NCBI GenBank assembly: GCA_004556395.1
Contig: SFHK01000005.1
Coordinates: 1-64,000 of the forward strand
Direction: 5' to 3'
Source: Clostridiales bacterium
GTDB taxonomy: Bacteria; Bacillota; Clostridia; Christensenellales; Aristaeellaceae
DNA length: 64,000 nucleotides
The notes under the pieces were generated by a model. That model was given only the letters and a program-made list of their open reading frames with translations, did not search any database and was not told where the DNA came from. The position numbers and the translations under genes were made by a program. Below, piece after piece: positions 26,973-34,989 of this stretch. The first letter of the stretch is position 1. Every line of letters starts with the position of its first letter.

Positions 26973-28036
26973 TTCACAATCTCCGTCCAGCCGAACGTAT
27001 CCGGCCTGCGGCCCCACTGGATGCCGGTCAGTTCACCGTACAGCCTCTGCGTGATCGGGCCGATTTTGCCGCCGTTCACCACGTAAGGCACGTCGTCCAC
27101 GCTCAATTCGCCGATGGGCGAAACCACGGCGGCGGTGCCGCAGCCGAAGGCCTCCTCCAGCGTTCCGTTGCGCACGGCGTCCTCCAGCTCCTGAACGGAC
27201 AGAAGCCGCTCCTCCACCGGCACGCCCCACGACTGCAGAAGCGCGATGCAGCTTCTGCGCGTGACGCCGGGCAGCACGCTGCCGGTCAGCTTGGGCGTGA
27301 CCACCGTGCCGCTGATCTTGAACATGACGTTCATCGAGCCGACCTCTTCCACGTATTTGCGCTCCACGCCGTCCAGCCACAGCACCTGCGCGAAGCCCTT
27401 CTGTTCGGCCTTCTCACCGGCGCGCATGGATGCGGCATAGTTGCCGCCGCACTTGGCGTAGCCGGTTCCGCCGCGCACCGCGCGCACGTCCTCGGTCTCA
27501 ATCATGATGCGGACGGGGTTGACGCCTTCCTTATAATAGGAACCCGACGGCGACAGGATGATGACGAACATGGCCTTGTTCACCGTGTGCACGCCGAGGA
27601 AGGGATCGTTGCCGAACAGGAACGGACGGATGTACAGGCTGGTTCCCTCGGCGGAGGGCACCCAGTCGCGATCCAGATTGATCAGCGCCTTGAGCGCCTT
27701 CAGCGCGAACTCGGGATCGAGCTTCGGCAGGCACAGGCGGTCGGCTGAATTGTTCATGCGCTCGAAGTTGTCCCACGGACGGAACAGCTGGATTTCGCCA
27801 TCCGGCCGGCGATAGGCCTTCAGTCCCTCGAAAATCTCCGCGCCGTAGTGCAGAACGGTCGCCGCGGGGGAAATGGCCAGATCGCCGTAGGGTACGATTC
27901 GTGCGTCATGCCAGCCGTTTTCGCGGTCGTAATCCATCATGAACATGTGGTCGGTAAAGATCTTGCCGAAGCCGAGCGCCGACGCGTCAGTGGGCTTCGC
28001 CTTGGGCGACAGGTTCTTTTCAATGCGGATTTCCAT
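26969..28036 (-). CDS. ilvE: Branched-chain amino acid aminotransferase
   Basis: A 355-residue fold-type IV PLP enzyme that interconverts Leu, Ile and Val with their 2-oxoacids, using glutamate/2-oxoglutarate. Features: VLHYGAEIFEGLKAYR, SLYIRPFLFG, TGYAKCGGNYA (Lys binds PLP) and EAFGCGTAAVVSPIG. Length matches class II BCATs. It lies 16 bases behind the acyl-CoA ligase fusion gene and overlaps the ATPase gene. In this operon it would give the final step to the amino acids. Confidence 0.96.
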   Translation of the reverse strand: MEIRIEKNLSPKAKPTDASALGFGKIFTDHMFMMDYDRENGWHDARIVPYGDLAISPAATVLHYGAEIFEGLKAYRRPDGEIQLFRPWDNFERMNNSADRLCLPKLDPEFALKALKALINLDRDWVPSAEGTSLYIRPFLFGNDPFLGVHTVNKAMFVIILSPSGSYYKEGVNPVRIMIETEDVRAVRGGTGYAKCGGNYAASMRAGEKAEQKGFAQVLWLDGVERKYVEEVGSMNVMFKISGTVVTPKLTGSVLPGVTRRSCIALLQSWGVPVEERLLSVQELEDAVRNGTLEEAFGCGTAAVVSPIGELSVDDVPYVVNGGKIGPITQRLYGELTGIQWGRRPDTFGWTEIVK

Positions 28037-28052
28037 GAAATTCCCTCCCCTT

Positions 28053-30560
28053 TCACAGTCCGAAGACTTCTTTGGCCTTTTCCCTCATTTTGAACTTCTG
28101 AATCTTGCCCGCGTCGTTCATGATGAACTTGTCCATGAACCACACGTATCTCGGAACCTTGTGCCGCGCCATGCTGGCCGCGACAAAGGTCTTGAGCTCG
28201 TCCTCCGTCAGCGTCTGGCCTTCCTCCACGATCACGCAGGCCATGATCTCCTCGCCGTACTTTTTGTCCGGCACGCCGATCACCTGCACGTCGCGAACCT
28301 TGGGATGCGTGATGATGAATTCCTCGATCTCGCGCGGATAGATGTTCTCGCCGCCGCGGATGATCATGTCCTTCAGACGCCCGGTCACGCGATAGTTGCC
28401 GTTTTCATCGCGGACGCACAGATCGCCCGTGTGCAGCCAACCGTCCTCGTCGATGGCCTCGCGCGTCGCCGACGGCATCTTGTAATATCCCTTCATTATA
28501 TTATAGCCGCGGGCGACAAACTCGCCCTGCTCGTCCGCGCCCAGCTCGCATCCCGTCGCGGGGTCGACGATGCGGCATTCCACGCCCGGCAGCGCGCAGC
28601 CGACGGTCGTCGTGCGCACATCCAGCGAATCCTCATAGCAGCGGCTCATCGTGCAGCCGGGCGACGATTCCGTCTGCCCGTACACGGACACGATGCCGGT
28701 CATGTTCATCCTGTCCGCTGCCTGCCGCATCACGGATTCCGGACAGTTGGAGCCCGCCATGATGCCGGTTCTCATGTGGCTGAAGTCCGCCTTGTCAAAG
28801 TCCGGATGCGCCAGCATGGCGATGAACATCGTCGGAACGCCGTGGAAGCACGTGATCTTCTCGCGCGTAACGCAGTCCAGCGCCGTCTTGGGCGAGAAGT
28901 ACGGCAGCGGGCAGATGGTCGCGCCGTGCGTCATGGCCGCCGTCATCGCCAGCACCATGCCGAAGCAGTGGAACATGGGCACCTGAATCATCATGCGGTC
29001 GGCGGTGGACAGATCCATGCGGTCGCCGATGCACTTTCCGTTGTTCACAACACCCGTATGCGTCAGCATCACGCCCTTGGGAAAGCCGGTCGTGCCGGAG
29101 GTGTATTGCATGTTCGCCACGTCGTCGCCGCGCATGTCGGCCGCCCGGCGGCGAACCTCTTCCTTCGGAACCATCGGCGCGCGCGCCATCAGCTCGTCCC
29201 ACGTCAGACAGCCGTCCATCCGGAAGCCGACGGTGACCACGTTTCGAAGGAACGGCAGCCTGCGCGCGTGCAGTGGCTTGCCCGGCTCGGTGTCCTTAAG
29301 CTCCGGACACAGGCGGGTAATCGTGTCCACATAGTTGGAATCGCGATAGCCGTCGATCATCACCAGCGTGTGCGTGTCGGACTGCCGAAGCAGATATTCC
29401 GCTTCGGCGATTTTGTAGGCTGTGTTCATCGTGACCAGCGTGGCGCGAATCTTCGTCGTCGCCCAGAAGGCGATATACCACGCGGGCACGTTCGTCGCCC
29501 ACACCGCCACCTTGCTGCCCGGCTCCACGCCGATGGAGATCAGCGCGCGCGCGCAGGCGTCCACGTCGTCGCGGAACTGGGAATAGGTGCGCGTGTAGTC
29601 CAGCGTCGGGAACTTGAAGCACGGCTGATCGGGAAATTCCTCCACCATGCGGTCGAGCACCTGCGGGAAGGTCATGTTGATCAGCTCGTCGTGCCGCCAT
29701 ACGTACCGGCCGGTTCCCGCACGGTTCTTATACAGCGTCTGCTTCCACTTTTCGCTGGGCTGATACGTCTTTACCACGGAAGCGAAGTGCGCCAGCACCA
29801 CCGACGGATCGTTCAGCTCCGCCTGCCACGCGGGGTCCCATTCCAGACTGTAGAAGCCGTCGTAGCTCACGGAGCGCAGCGCGTCGAACACCTCGCCCAG
29901 CGGAAGCGTGCCCTCGCCCAGCAGACAGTAGGAAACACTGCCGTCCGCGGCCGCGACCGAGTCCTTCAGGTGCACGTGCTTCACATACGCGCCAAGGTTG
30001 GTGATGGTCGTCTCCGGCGATTCCCCGGCGAAGCGGTAGGGATGATGCACATCCCACAGCGCGCACAGCGAATCGCAGGCGAACGCCTTGAGCACCGTGG
30101 ACAGGCGGCGCGTGTCGGCATAAATGCCCGCCGTTTCAATCAGAAGCGTCACGCCCGCGCGTTCGGCCTCGGGAAGCACCTCCGCGACCAGCGCGCGCAC
30201 GTTTTCATCCTCTTTGTCCGCGCCCGCGCCCGTTTCCCGCGCGCGCAGCCGCACGAACGGCGTGCGCAGCCAGCGCGCCCGGCGAATGCAGGACAGAATC
30301 TCGTCCCGGCTTTCGTTCGCCGCTTCGCCGTCGGCGGGATTGCTCCGCGCGTCCAGACAGCACACGGAAATGCCGTCCGCGGCCAGCGCGCGCGCCGTGC
30401 GCACCGCTTCCTCCTCCGCGAAGGGGCCGTTGGGGCCGGACAGGCGCGCATCGTCCAGATCATGGATTTCGATGCCCTGCATGCGCATGTCGCGCGCCAG
30501 CGACACGAAATCGTCCCATTCGAGATCATGCCACCCATAGGTGGAAAACGAAAGCTTCAT
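28053..30560 (-). CDS. TIM-barrel (epimerase-like) / acyl-CoA ligase fusion
   Basis: An 835-residue fusion. Residues 1-~275 form a xylose-isomerase-like TIM barrel of the sugar phosphate isomerase/epimerase or AP endonuclease 2 family (LSFSTYGWHDLEWDD, LIETAGIY, WDVHHPYR, VKHVHLKDS, GFYSLEWDP). Residues ~285-835 form an AMP-dependent acyl-CoA synthetase: YTSGTTGFPKGVMLTH (P-loop), YGQTESSPG, GWLHTGDL, GRLKDMIIRGGENIYP and a C-terminal NDAGKIQKFKMR with the catalytic Lys. No frameshift or stop separates the domains. It starts 3 bases after the LeuA-like stop, so it belongs to the Leu T-box operon; isovalerate is the substrate I would expect. The role of the barrel is unknown. Confidence 0.9.
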   Translation of the reverse strand: MKLSFSTYGWHDLEWDDFVSLARDMRMQGIEIHDLDDARLSGPNGPFAEEEAVRTARALAADGISVCCLDARSNPADGEAANESRDEILSCIRRARWLRTPFVRLRARETGAGADKEDENVRALVAEVLPEAERAGVTLLIETAGIYADTRRLSTVLKAFACDSLCALWDVHHPYRFAGESPETTITNLGAYVKHVHLKDSVAAADGSVSYCLLGEGTLPLGEVFDALRSVSYDGFYSLEWDPAWQAELNDPSVVLAHFASVVKTYQPSEKWKQTLYKNRAGTGRYVWRHDELINMTFPQVLDRMVEEFPDQPCFKFPTLDYTRTYSQFRDDVDACARALISIGVEPGSKVAVWATNVPAWYIAFWATTKIRATLVTMNTAYKIAEAEYLLRQSDTHTLVMIDGYRDSNYVDTITRLCPELKDTEPGKPLHARRLPFLRNVVTVGFRMDGCLTWDELMARAPMVPKEEVRRRAADMRGDDVANMQYTSGTTGFPKGVMLTHTGVVNNGKCIGDRMDLSTADRMMIQVPMFHCFGMVLAMTAAMTHGATICPLPYFSPKTALDCVTREKITCFHGVPTMFIAMLAHPDFDKADFSHMRTGIMAGSNCPESVMRQAADRMNMTGIVSVYGQTESSPGCTMSRCYEDSLDVRTTTVGCALPGVECRIVDPATGCELGADEQGEFVARGYNIMKGYYKMPSATREAIDEDGWLHTGDLCVRDENGNYRVTGRLKDMIIRGGENIYPREIEEFIITHPKVRDVQVIGVPDKKYGEEIMACVIVEEGQTLTEDELKTFVAASMARHKVPRYVWFMDKFIMNDAGKIQKFKMREKAKEVFGL

Positions 30561-30563
30561 CGT

Positions 30564-31937
30564 TTATTTCTCCCGGTACACAATTTTGTTGAGCGCGTTC
30601 AGGTAGGCGCGGATCGAAGCGCCCACAATGTCGGTGGAAATGCCGCGGCCGGAATACAGCTTCCCGCCGTCGCGCAGCTTCACCAGCGCTTCGCCCATGG
30701 CCTCGCGGCCGGAGGTGACCGACTGCAGCTGGAAGTCATCCAGCTCGTAATGGTGGCCGACGATCTTCTCAATCGCCATCAGCGCTGCGTCGATCGGGCC
30801 GTCGCCGGAGGAAAGCCCCTGCACGCTCTCGCCGTTTCGAGTCAGCACGATGTGCGCCGTGGCGGCGATGATGTTTCCGGAATTGACGACGTAGCTCACA
30901 AGCCGGTACGTGGGCGGCACCTGAAGCGCGGCGTTTGCGATAATCGCGTCCAGCTCGCGCGCCGAAACGGGCTTCTTCGCCGCCAGCGCGCCGAAGGACT
31001 CGTACACGCGCGCCAGATCCTCGTCCGACAGGTCGTAGCCCAGCACGCGCGCCGTGTGCGAAACCTCGCCGATGCTCGCACCCTGCTTGAGACTCACGGT
31101 TTCCGGCATGGAAACCGGCGGCTCCTCCCGCGTCTTTCGAACGTCTCCAAACGACGCGATGCGCTCGCAGGCGCGTCGGAGCGCCGTGCGGTCGATGGCG
31201 CTGGCCACGCCGTAGGTCTCGCCGCGGGCAGCGAACAGCTCCGCCATCGGATACAGCTCCACCGCTTCCTCGTCCGCGGCGCGAACGCACAGCTCCACCG
31301 CACCGGCGCGAACGGCTTCAAACGCGCAGCCGACCGCCATATGCAGCCGATTGGCACATGACACGCCCACATGGCAGTCGTGCAGCTCGGGAACGGAGAG
31401 ATACAGGCTCTTGACAAACGCGCCGAACTCGTCCGGCAACATTTCACCGGCTTCGTCCGCCAGAATCACGGTTCCGGCGCCGGCTTCCAGCGCGCGGCGC
31501 ACGGCGGAGGCAAGGAACTCGCTCTCGGCGCGGGTCGCGTCCATGGCTGTGAAGACCACGTCTCCGCATTTTTCCTTCGCGGCGGACACGACAGCCGCGA
31601 TTTTGTCCAGCATGGCGGCGGGCTTCATGTGCCCGGTGTATTCCATCTGCTGAACCGACACGGGCATGCGCACGTTCAGCCGCGGCTTCTTCGCGCCGCC
31701 GACCGCCTGCCACGCCTTCTCCACGTCTCCATCCGTTACCGGACAGGAAATCACGCTGTTCTCCGCCAGCGACGCGATGGTCTTTACCAGAATTTCGTCG
31801 GCCTTGTCGCCGACCGGGCAGGTTTCGATCGCGTCCACATGGACGCTGTCCAGAAGCCGCGCCGTTTCCAGCTTTTCCTTAAAGGTCATTTGCGTGCCGT
31901 GCGCGAGCGTCGTTTCCGTGAGTCTGATGTTTTTCAT
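30564..31937 (-). CDS. Isopropylmalate synthase-like protein lacking active-site residues
   Basis: A 457-residue protein with the LeuA arrangement: HMGL-like TIM barrel (~1-260), linker, and C-terminal regulatory domain (~340-457; SSGDGPIDAALMAIEK, GRGISTDIVGASIRAYLNALN). In the barrel, TTLRDGEQ of true enzymes is TTLAHGTQ (residues 9-16), and the metal-binding HXHND is SCANR (193-197); the later metal-ligand region GNTS is also not kept. Condensation of acetyl-CoA and 2-oxoisovalerate is therefore unlikely. The regulatory domain that binds leucine in LeuA is well kept, so it may sense leucine or regulate partners. First gene behind the Leu T-box. Confidence 0.9.
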   Translation of the reverse strand: MKNIRLTETTLAHGTQMTFKEKLETARLLDSVHVDAIETCPVGDKADEILVKTIASLAENSVISCPVTDGDVEKAWQAVGGAKKPRLNVRMPVSVQQMEYTGHMKPAAMLDKIAAVVSAAKEKCGDVVFTAMDATRAESEFLASAVRRALEAGAGTVILADEAGEMLPDEFGAFVKSLYLSVPELHDCHVGVSCANRLHMAVGCAFEAVRAGAVELCVRAADEEAVELYPMAELFAARGETYGVASAIDRTALRRACERIASFGDVRKTREEPPVSMPETVSLKQGASIGEVSHTARVLGYDLSDEDLARVYESFGALAAKKPVSARELDAIIANAALQVPPTYRLVSYVVNSGNIIAATAHIVLTRNGESVQGLSSGDGPIDAALMAIEKIVGHHYELDDFQLQSVTSGREAMGEALVKLRDGGKLYSGRGISTDIVGASIRAYLNALNKIVYREK

Positions 31938-32240
31938 GGTTCTCTCCTTTCATACGGCGGCCCGCTTATAAACAGAAATCGCCCCGGAAATACGTTTCCG
32001 GGGCGATGATGATCATTCGCGGTACCACCCGAATTGCCGCCAGAGGCAGCCACTCGATCAGGGTTCAAGTAAACCCTTCGCCATGATAACGGGACGCGCC
32101 GTGACCCCCTACTGAACTTCGGGAATCCTGCTCGGGAAGGAGACTGCCCGCTTCACTGCGTACCGGCTCGCACCAGCCGCCGGCTCTCTGCTTCGCGTGG
32201 GAAGAAGGCTTAATTCCGTCATTGCATTTGCATCGTGATG
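31938..32240 (-). ncRNA. T-box riboswitch leader, specifier CUC (Leu)
   Basis: RNA from the minus strand. It carries the Stem I apical motif AGAGAGCCGGCGGCTGG, the T-box sequence GGGTGGTACCGCG (32018-32030) and a terminator. Aligned with the two other leaders, the segment before the Stem I base helix reads CTC-C-TTCC-CGAG; the specifier is CTC (32140-32142). The base helix pairs GGAA (complement of 32214-32217) with UUCC. The T-box bulge base is U, matching a tRNA with discriminator A such as the tRNA-Leu in this window. Uncharged tRNA-Leu should favour the antiterminator and turn on the operon 31937-23721. Confidence 0.9.
31970..32007 (-). terminator. Conditional terminator of the Leu T-box
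   Basis: A 13-base perfect stem with arms ATCGCCCCGGAAA and TTTCCGGGGCGAT around loop CGTA, followed by TTCTGTTT. It competes with the antiterminator that contains the T-box sequence. Confidence 0.9.
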
Positions 32241-32245
32241 CGGAA

Positions 32246-32274
32246 ACTATATCACTTTTCACCGGGCTTGTCAA
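32246..32274 (-). promoter_or_regulatory. Promoter of the Leu T-box operon
   Basis: TTGACA (32269-32274), 17-base spacer, TATAGT (32246-32251). A perfect inverted repeat ACCGGGC/GCCCGGT (32261-32267 and 32281-32287) spans the -35 box and could be an operator. Confidence 0.85.
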
Positions 32275-32297
32275 CGCCGTGCCCGGTTCGGCTTATG

Positions 32298-34613
32298 TTA
32301 AAGTTGACTGCGGATAATTTTTCCGCTGGTCGTCTTGGGCAGCTCGTCGCGGAACACGACGATGCGCGGATACTTGTACGGCGCGGTCTTGTGCTTCACG
32401 TAGTTCTGAATTTCCTTCTTCAGCTCCTCCGTGCCCTCCGTGCCCTTCGTCAGCACGATGGACGCCTTGACCACCTGCCCGCGCACCTCGTCCGGCTCGG
32501 CGGACACGCCGCATTCCAGCACGTACGGCAGCTCCATGATGACGGACTCGATCTCAAACGGCCCGATGCGGTAGCCGGACGACTTGATCAGATCGTCCAC
32601 ACGACCCACATACCAGTAATAGCCGTCCTCGTCGCGCCACGCCGTGTCGCCGGTGTGGTACAGCCCATTGCGTACGCTGGAAATGGGCCTGCCCTGCGCG
32701 TTGTCAAAGTAGCCGCGGCTGAGGCCGCACGGCATGCCCTTGTCCACGCGCACGACGATTTCGCCGGTTTCGCCCACGCCCACGCTCTGGCCGTCGGGGT
32801 TCACAATGTCCACGTCGTACAGCGGCACGGGCTTGCCCATGGAACCGACCTTGGGCGTCATGCCCAGCGTGTTGCCGATCATCATCGTGGTTTCGCTCTG
32901 GCCGAAGCCCTCCATCAGGCTCAGGCCGTTCGCCTTTTTGAACTGATGGAATACCTCCGGGTTCAGCGCTTCGCCCGCGATCGTCGCGTGGCGGATCGAG
33001 GAGAGGTCGTACGCGCCGAGATCCTCCTTGATCATGAAGCGATACATCGTCGGCGGCGCGCAGAACGTGGTAATGTTGTACTTCTTGAACATCGGCAGGA
33101 TGTCGGCGGCGCTGAAGCGATCGAAGTCGTACACGAAAATCGCGCCCTCGCACAGCCACTGTCCGTACAGCTTGCCCCACATGGCCTTCGCCCAGCCGGT
33201 GTCGGAGATCGTCAGATGCAGTCCGTCCGGATCGACCATGTGCCAGTACCGCGCGGTCACAAAATGTCCCAACGGATAAGTGTGCGTGTGCGTGGCAATC
33301 TTGGGATAGCCGGTTGTTCCGCTGGTGAAAACCATGAACAAAATGTCTTCACCCTCGGGGCGGCTTTCGTTCTTGACCGGCGTGTAGGTCGAGCGGAACA
33401 TGCGGTATTCCTCATCGAAGCTGCGCCAGCCCTCGCGCTCGCCGTCCACGAGAATGCGGGTCGTCACCTCCGGACACTCTTCCAGCGCCAGCTCCACCTG
33501 ATGCGCGCAGTCGCCGGTCGCCGTGCACAGCACGGCCTTCGCGCCCGCCGCGCGGAAGCGGTAGACCAGATCCTTCTTGAGAAGCTGGTTGGAGGCCAGA
33601 ATCGCCACCGCGCCAATCTTGTTGAGCGCCGTCATCGCAATCCAGAACTGATAATGCCGTCTCAGCATCAGAAGCACGCGGTCGCCCTTGCGGATGCCCA
33701 GCGAGTGGAAATAGTTGGCCGCGCGGTTGGACAGGCGCGAAATGTCGGCAAAGGTGAACCGGCGCTCGGTCTTGTCCCGGTCGATGTGCAGCATCGCCAG
33801 CTTGTCCGGCGCGGCCTTCGCCATTTCGTCCACGATGTCGAAGGCGAAATTGAAATGCTCCGGATTCTTGAATCGAATCGCCTTGAGAGAGCCGTCCGGG
33901 TTCTCCTCGGCGTCAATCCAGCGCTGCCACAGATGCTCGCCCTCGTCTCTGCGCGGCGCGGCAGCGGGCGCGGGCTGCGGAAGCGACATGCTGGGCTCTC
34001 GTGCGGTCAGCTCCGGAATCGGCTCGCCGCTGGGATTGAGCACGATGGCATAGAACAGGCAGTCGCCGCCGTCCACGGCGATCATGCCATGCGGCGTGGA
34101 GGAATCGTAGTAAATGCTGTCGCCGGGGCCCAGAATTTCCCAGTGCGTGCCCACCTGCACCTTCAGCTTGCCGGAGATGACGATGTCGCACTCCTGCCCC
34201 TCGTGGCTGGTCAGCTCGATGTCCTGATACTGCGCCTCCTGCGAATACGCCGCGTTGACATACAGCGGCTCGGCGATGCGGTTTTTAAACTGCGCCGCCA
34301 GATTGAAATACACCATGCCGTGCGCCTGCTCGATGCGCTGCCCCATGCCGCGCCGCGTGACCGTGTAGCTGGACAGTCTGGGGCTCGCGCCCTCGATAAT
34401 GTCCGTCACGTCCACGTTCAGAACCAGCGCGCAGCGATAGATGAACGCAAAGTTCAGATCCGACCGGCCTTCCTCGCAGGCGCGGTATTCCTCAAGGGAC
34501 ACGCCGGTTTTACGCGCCATTTCCTCCTGCGACAGATTCTCGATCTCGCGCAGCTCGCGAATGCGGCCCGCCATTTCCTCCAGCTTGAATTGAAGTCCCG
34601 TCGTCTGATTCAT
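32298..34613 (-). CDS. XRE-cupin-acyl-CoA ligase fusion (Val T-box unit)
   Basis: A 771-residue three-part protein. Residues ~12-72: XRE helix-turn-helix (IRELREIENLSQEEMARKTG). Residues ~120-195: cupin (SHEGQECDIVISGKLKVQVG, PHGMIAVDGG). A Pro/Ala-rich linker follows. Residues ~250-771: acyl-CoA ligase of the medium-chain (MACS) type with FTSGTTGYPKIATH, GEALNPEVFHQF, GFGQSETT, YHTGDTAWRDEDGYY, GRVDDLIKSSGYRIGP and KTTSGKIIRSQL (catalytic Lys). It is the only gene behind the Val T-box, so isobutyrate activation for valine is the likely job. DNA-binding and ligand domains on a ligase suggest an enzyme that also regulates. Confidence 0.92.
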   Translation of the reverse strand: MNQTTGLQFKLEEMAGRIRELREIENLSQEEMARKTGVSLEEYRACEEGRSDLNFAFIYRCALVLNVDVTDIIEGASPRLSSYTVTRRGMGQRIEQAHGMVYFNLAAQFKNRIAEPLYVNAAYSQEAQYQDIELTSHEGQECDIVISGKLKVQVGTHWEILGPGDSIYYDSSTPHGMIAVDGGDCLFYAIVLNPSGEPIPELTAREPSMSLPQPAPAAAPRRDEGEHLWQRWIDAEENPDGSLKAIRFKNPEHFNFAFDIVDEMAKAAPDKLAMLHIDRDKTERRFTFADISRLSNRAANYFHSLGIRKGDRVLLMLRRHYQFWIAMTALNKIGAVAILASNQLLKKDLVYRFRAAGAKAVLCTATGDCAHQVELALEECPEVTTRILVDGEREGWRSFDEEYRMFRSTYTPVKNESRPEGEDILFMVFTSGTTGYPKIATHTHTYPLGHFVTARYWHMVDPDGLHLTISDTGWAKAMWGKLYGQWLCEGAIFVYDFDRFSAADILPMFKKYNITTFCAPPTMYRFMIKEDLGAYDLSSIRHATIAGEALNPEVFHQFKKANGLSLMEGFGQSETTMMIGNTLGMTPKVGSMGKPVPLYDVDIVNPDGQSVGVGETGEIVVRVDKGMPCGLSRGYFDNAQGRPISSVRNGLYHTGDTAWRDEDGYYWYVGRVDDLIKSSGYRIGPFEIESVIMELPYVLECGVSAEPDEVRGQVVKASIVLTKGTEGTEELKKEIQNYVKHKTAPYKYPRIVVFRDELPKTTSGKIIRSQL

Positions 34614-34911
34614 GATTCAGTCCTCCCCGTCCAAAAGAAAACGTCTCAAAAAAGCTTCTGCTTTCTTGAGACGAATGATGTTCATCCGCGGTACCACTCA
34701 AATTCGCGCATTTCTGCGCGCTCTCACGGCTCCAACAAGCCGTTTGCCTTTCCGCAGGCTCACGGGAGGCTCTACTCCCCTTTCGGGTTTCTGCGCTCCG
34801 GCTCGGAAGCGACAAGCACCGGTTCCCGCGCTGCCGGCTCGCACCAACCGCCGGTTCTCTGAAGCGCTTTTTCCCGGGCCCTCTTCGTCATAGCCCTCTG
34901 ATATGAAATTT
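34614..34911 (-). ncRNA. T-box riboswitch leader, specifier GUC (Val)
   Basis: Apical motif AGAGAACCGGCGGTTGG and T-box sequence GAGTGGTACCGCGG (34686-34699) are present. The alignment reads GTC-G-CTTC-CGAG with specifier GTC at 34811-34813. The Stem I base helix pairs GAAG (complement of 34883-34886) with CUUC, which differs from the other two leaders by compensatory change. The bulge base U fits discriminator A. Confidence 0.88.
34633..34673 (-). terminator. Conditional terminator of the Val T-box
   Basis: CGTCTCAAGAAAGC pairs with GCTTTTTTGAGACG around AGAA, followed by TTTTCTTTT. Confidence 0.9.
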
Positions 34912-34917
34912 GAGATT

Positions 34918-34946
34918 ATCCTACCATGCGGAAATCCATCTGTCAA
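34918..34946 (-). promoter_or_regulatory. Promoter of the Val T-box unit
   Basis: TTGACA (34941-34946), 17-base spacer, TAGGAT (34918-34923). Confidence 0.75.
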
Positions 34947-34989
34947 TCCCTTCGGCGTCTCATTCCGAATCTTAACATGTGGCAGTGCC

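Noticed and set aside
28053..30560. Two separate genes (epimerase and acyl-CoA ligase)
   Set aside because: The frame is continuous, with no stop, start context or ribosome site at the junction.
30564..31937. Annotation as functional leuA
   Set aside because: Catalytic and metal-binding residues are replaced at every recognisable motif, although the overall fold is kept.
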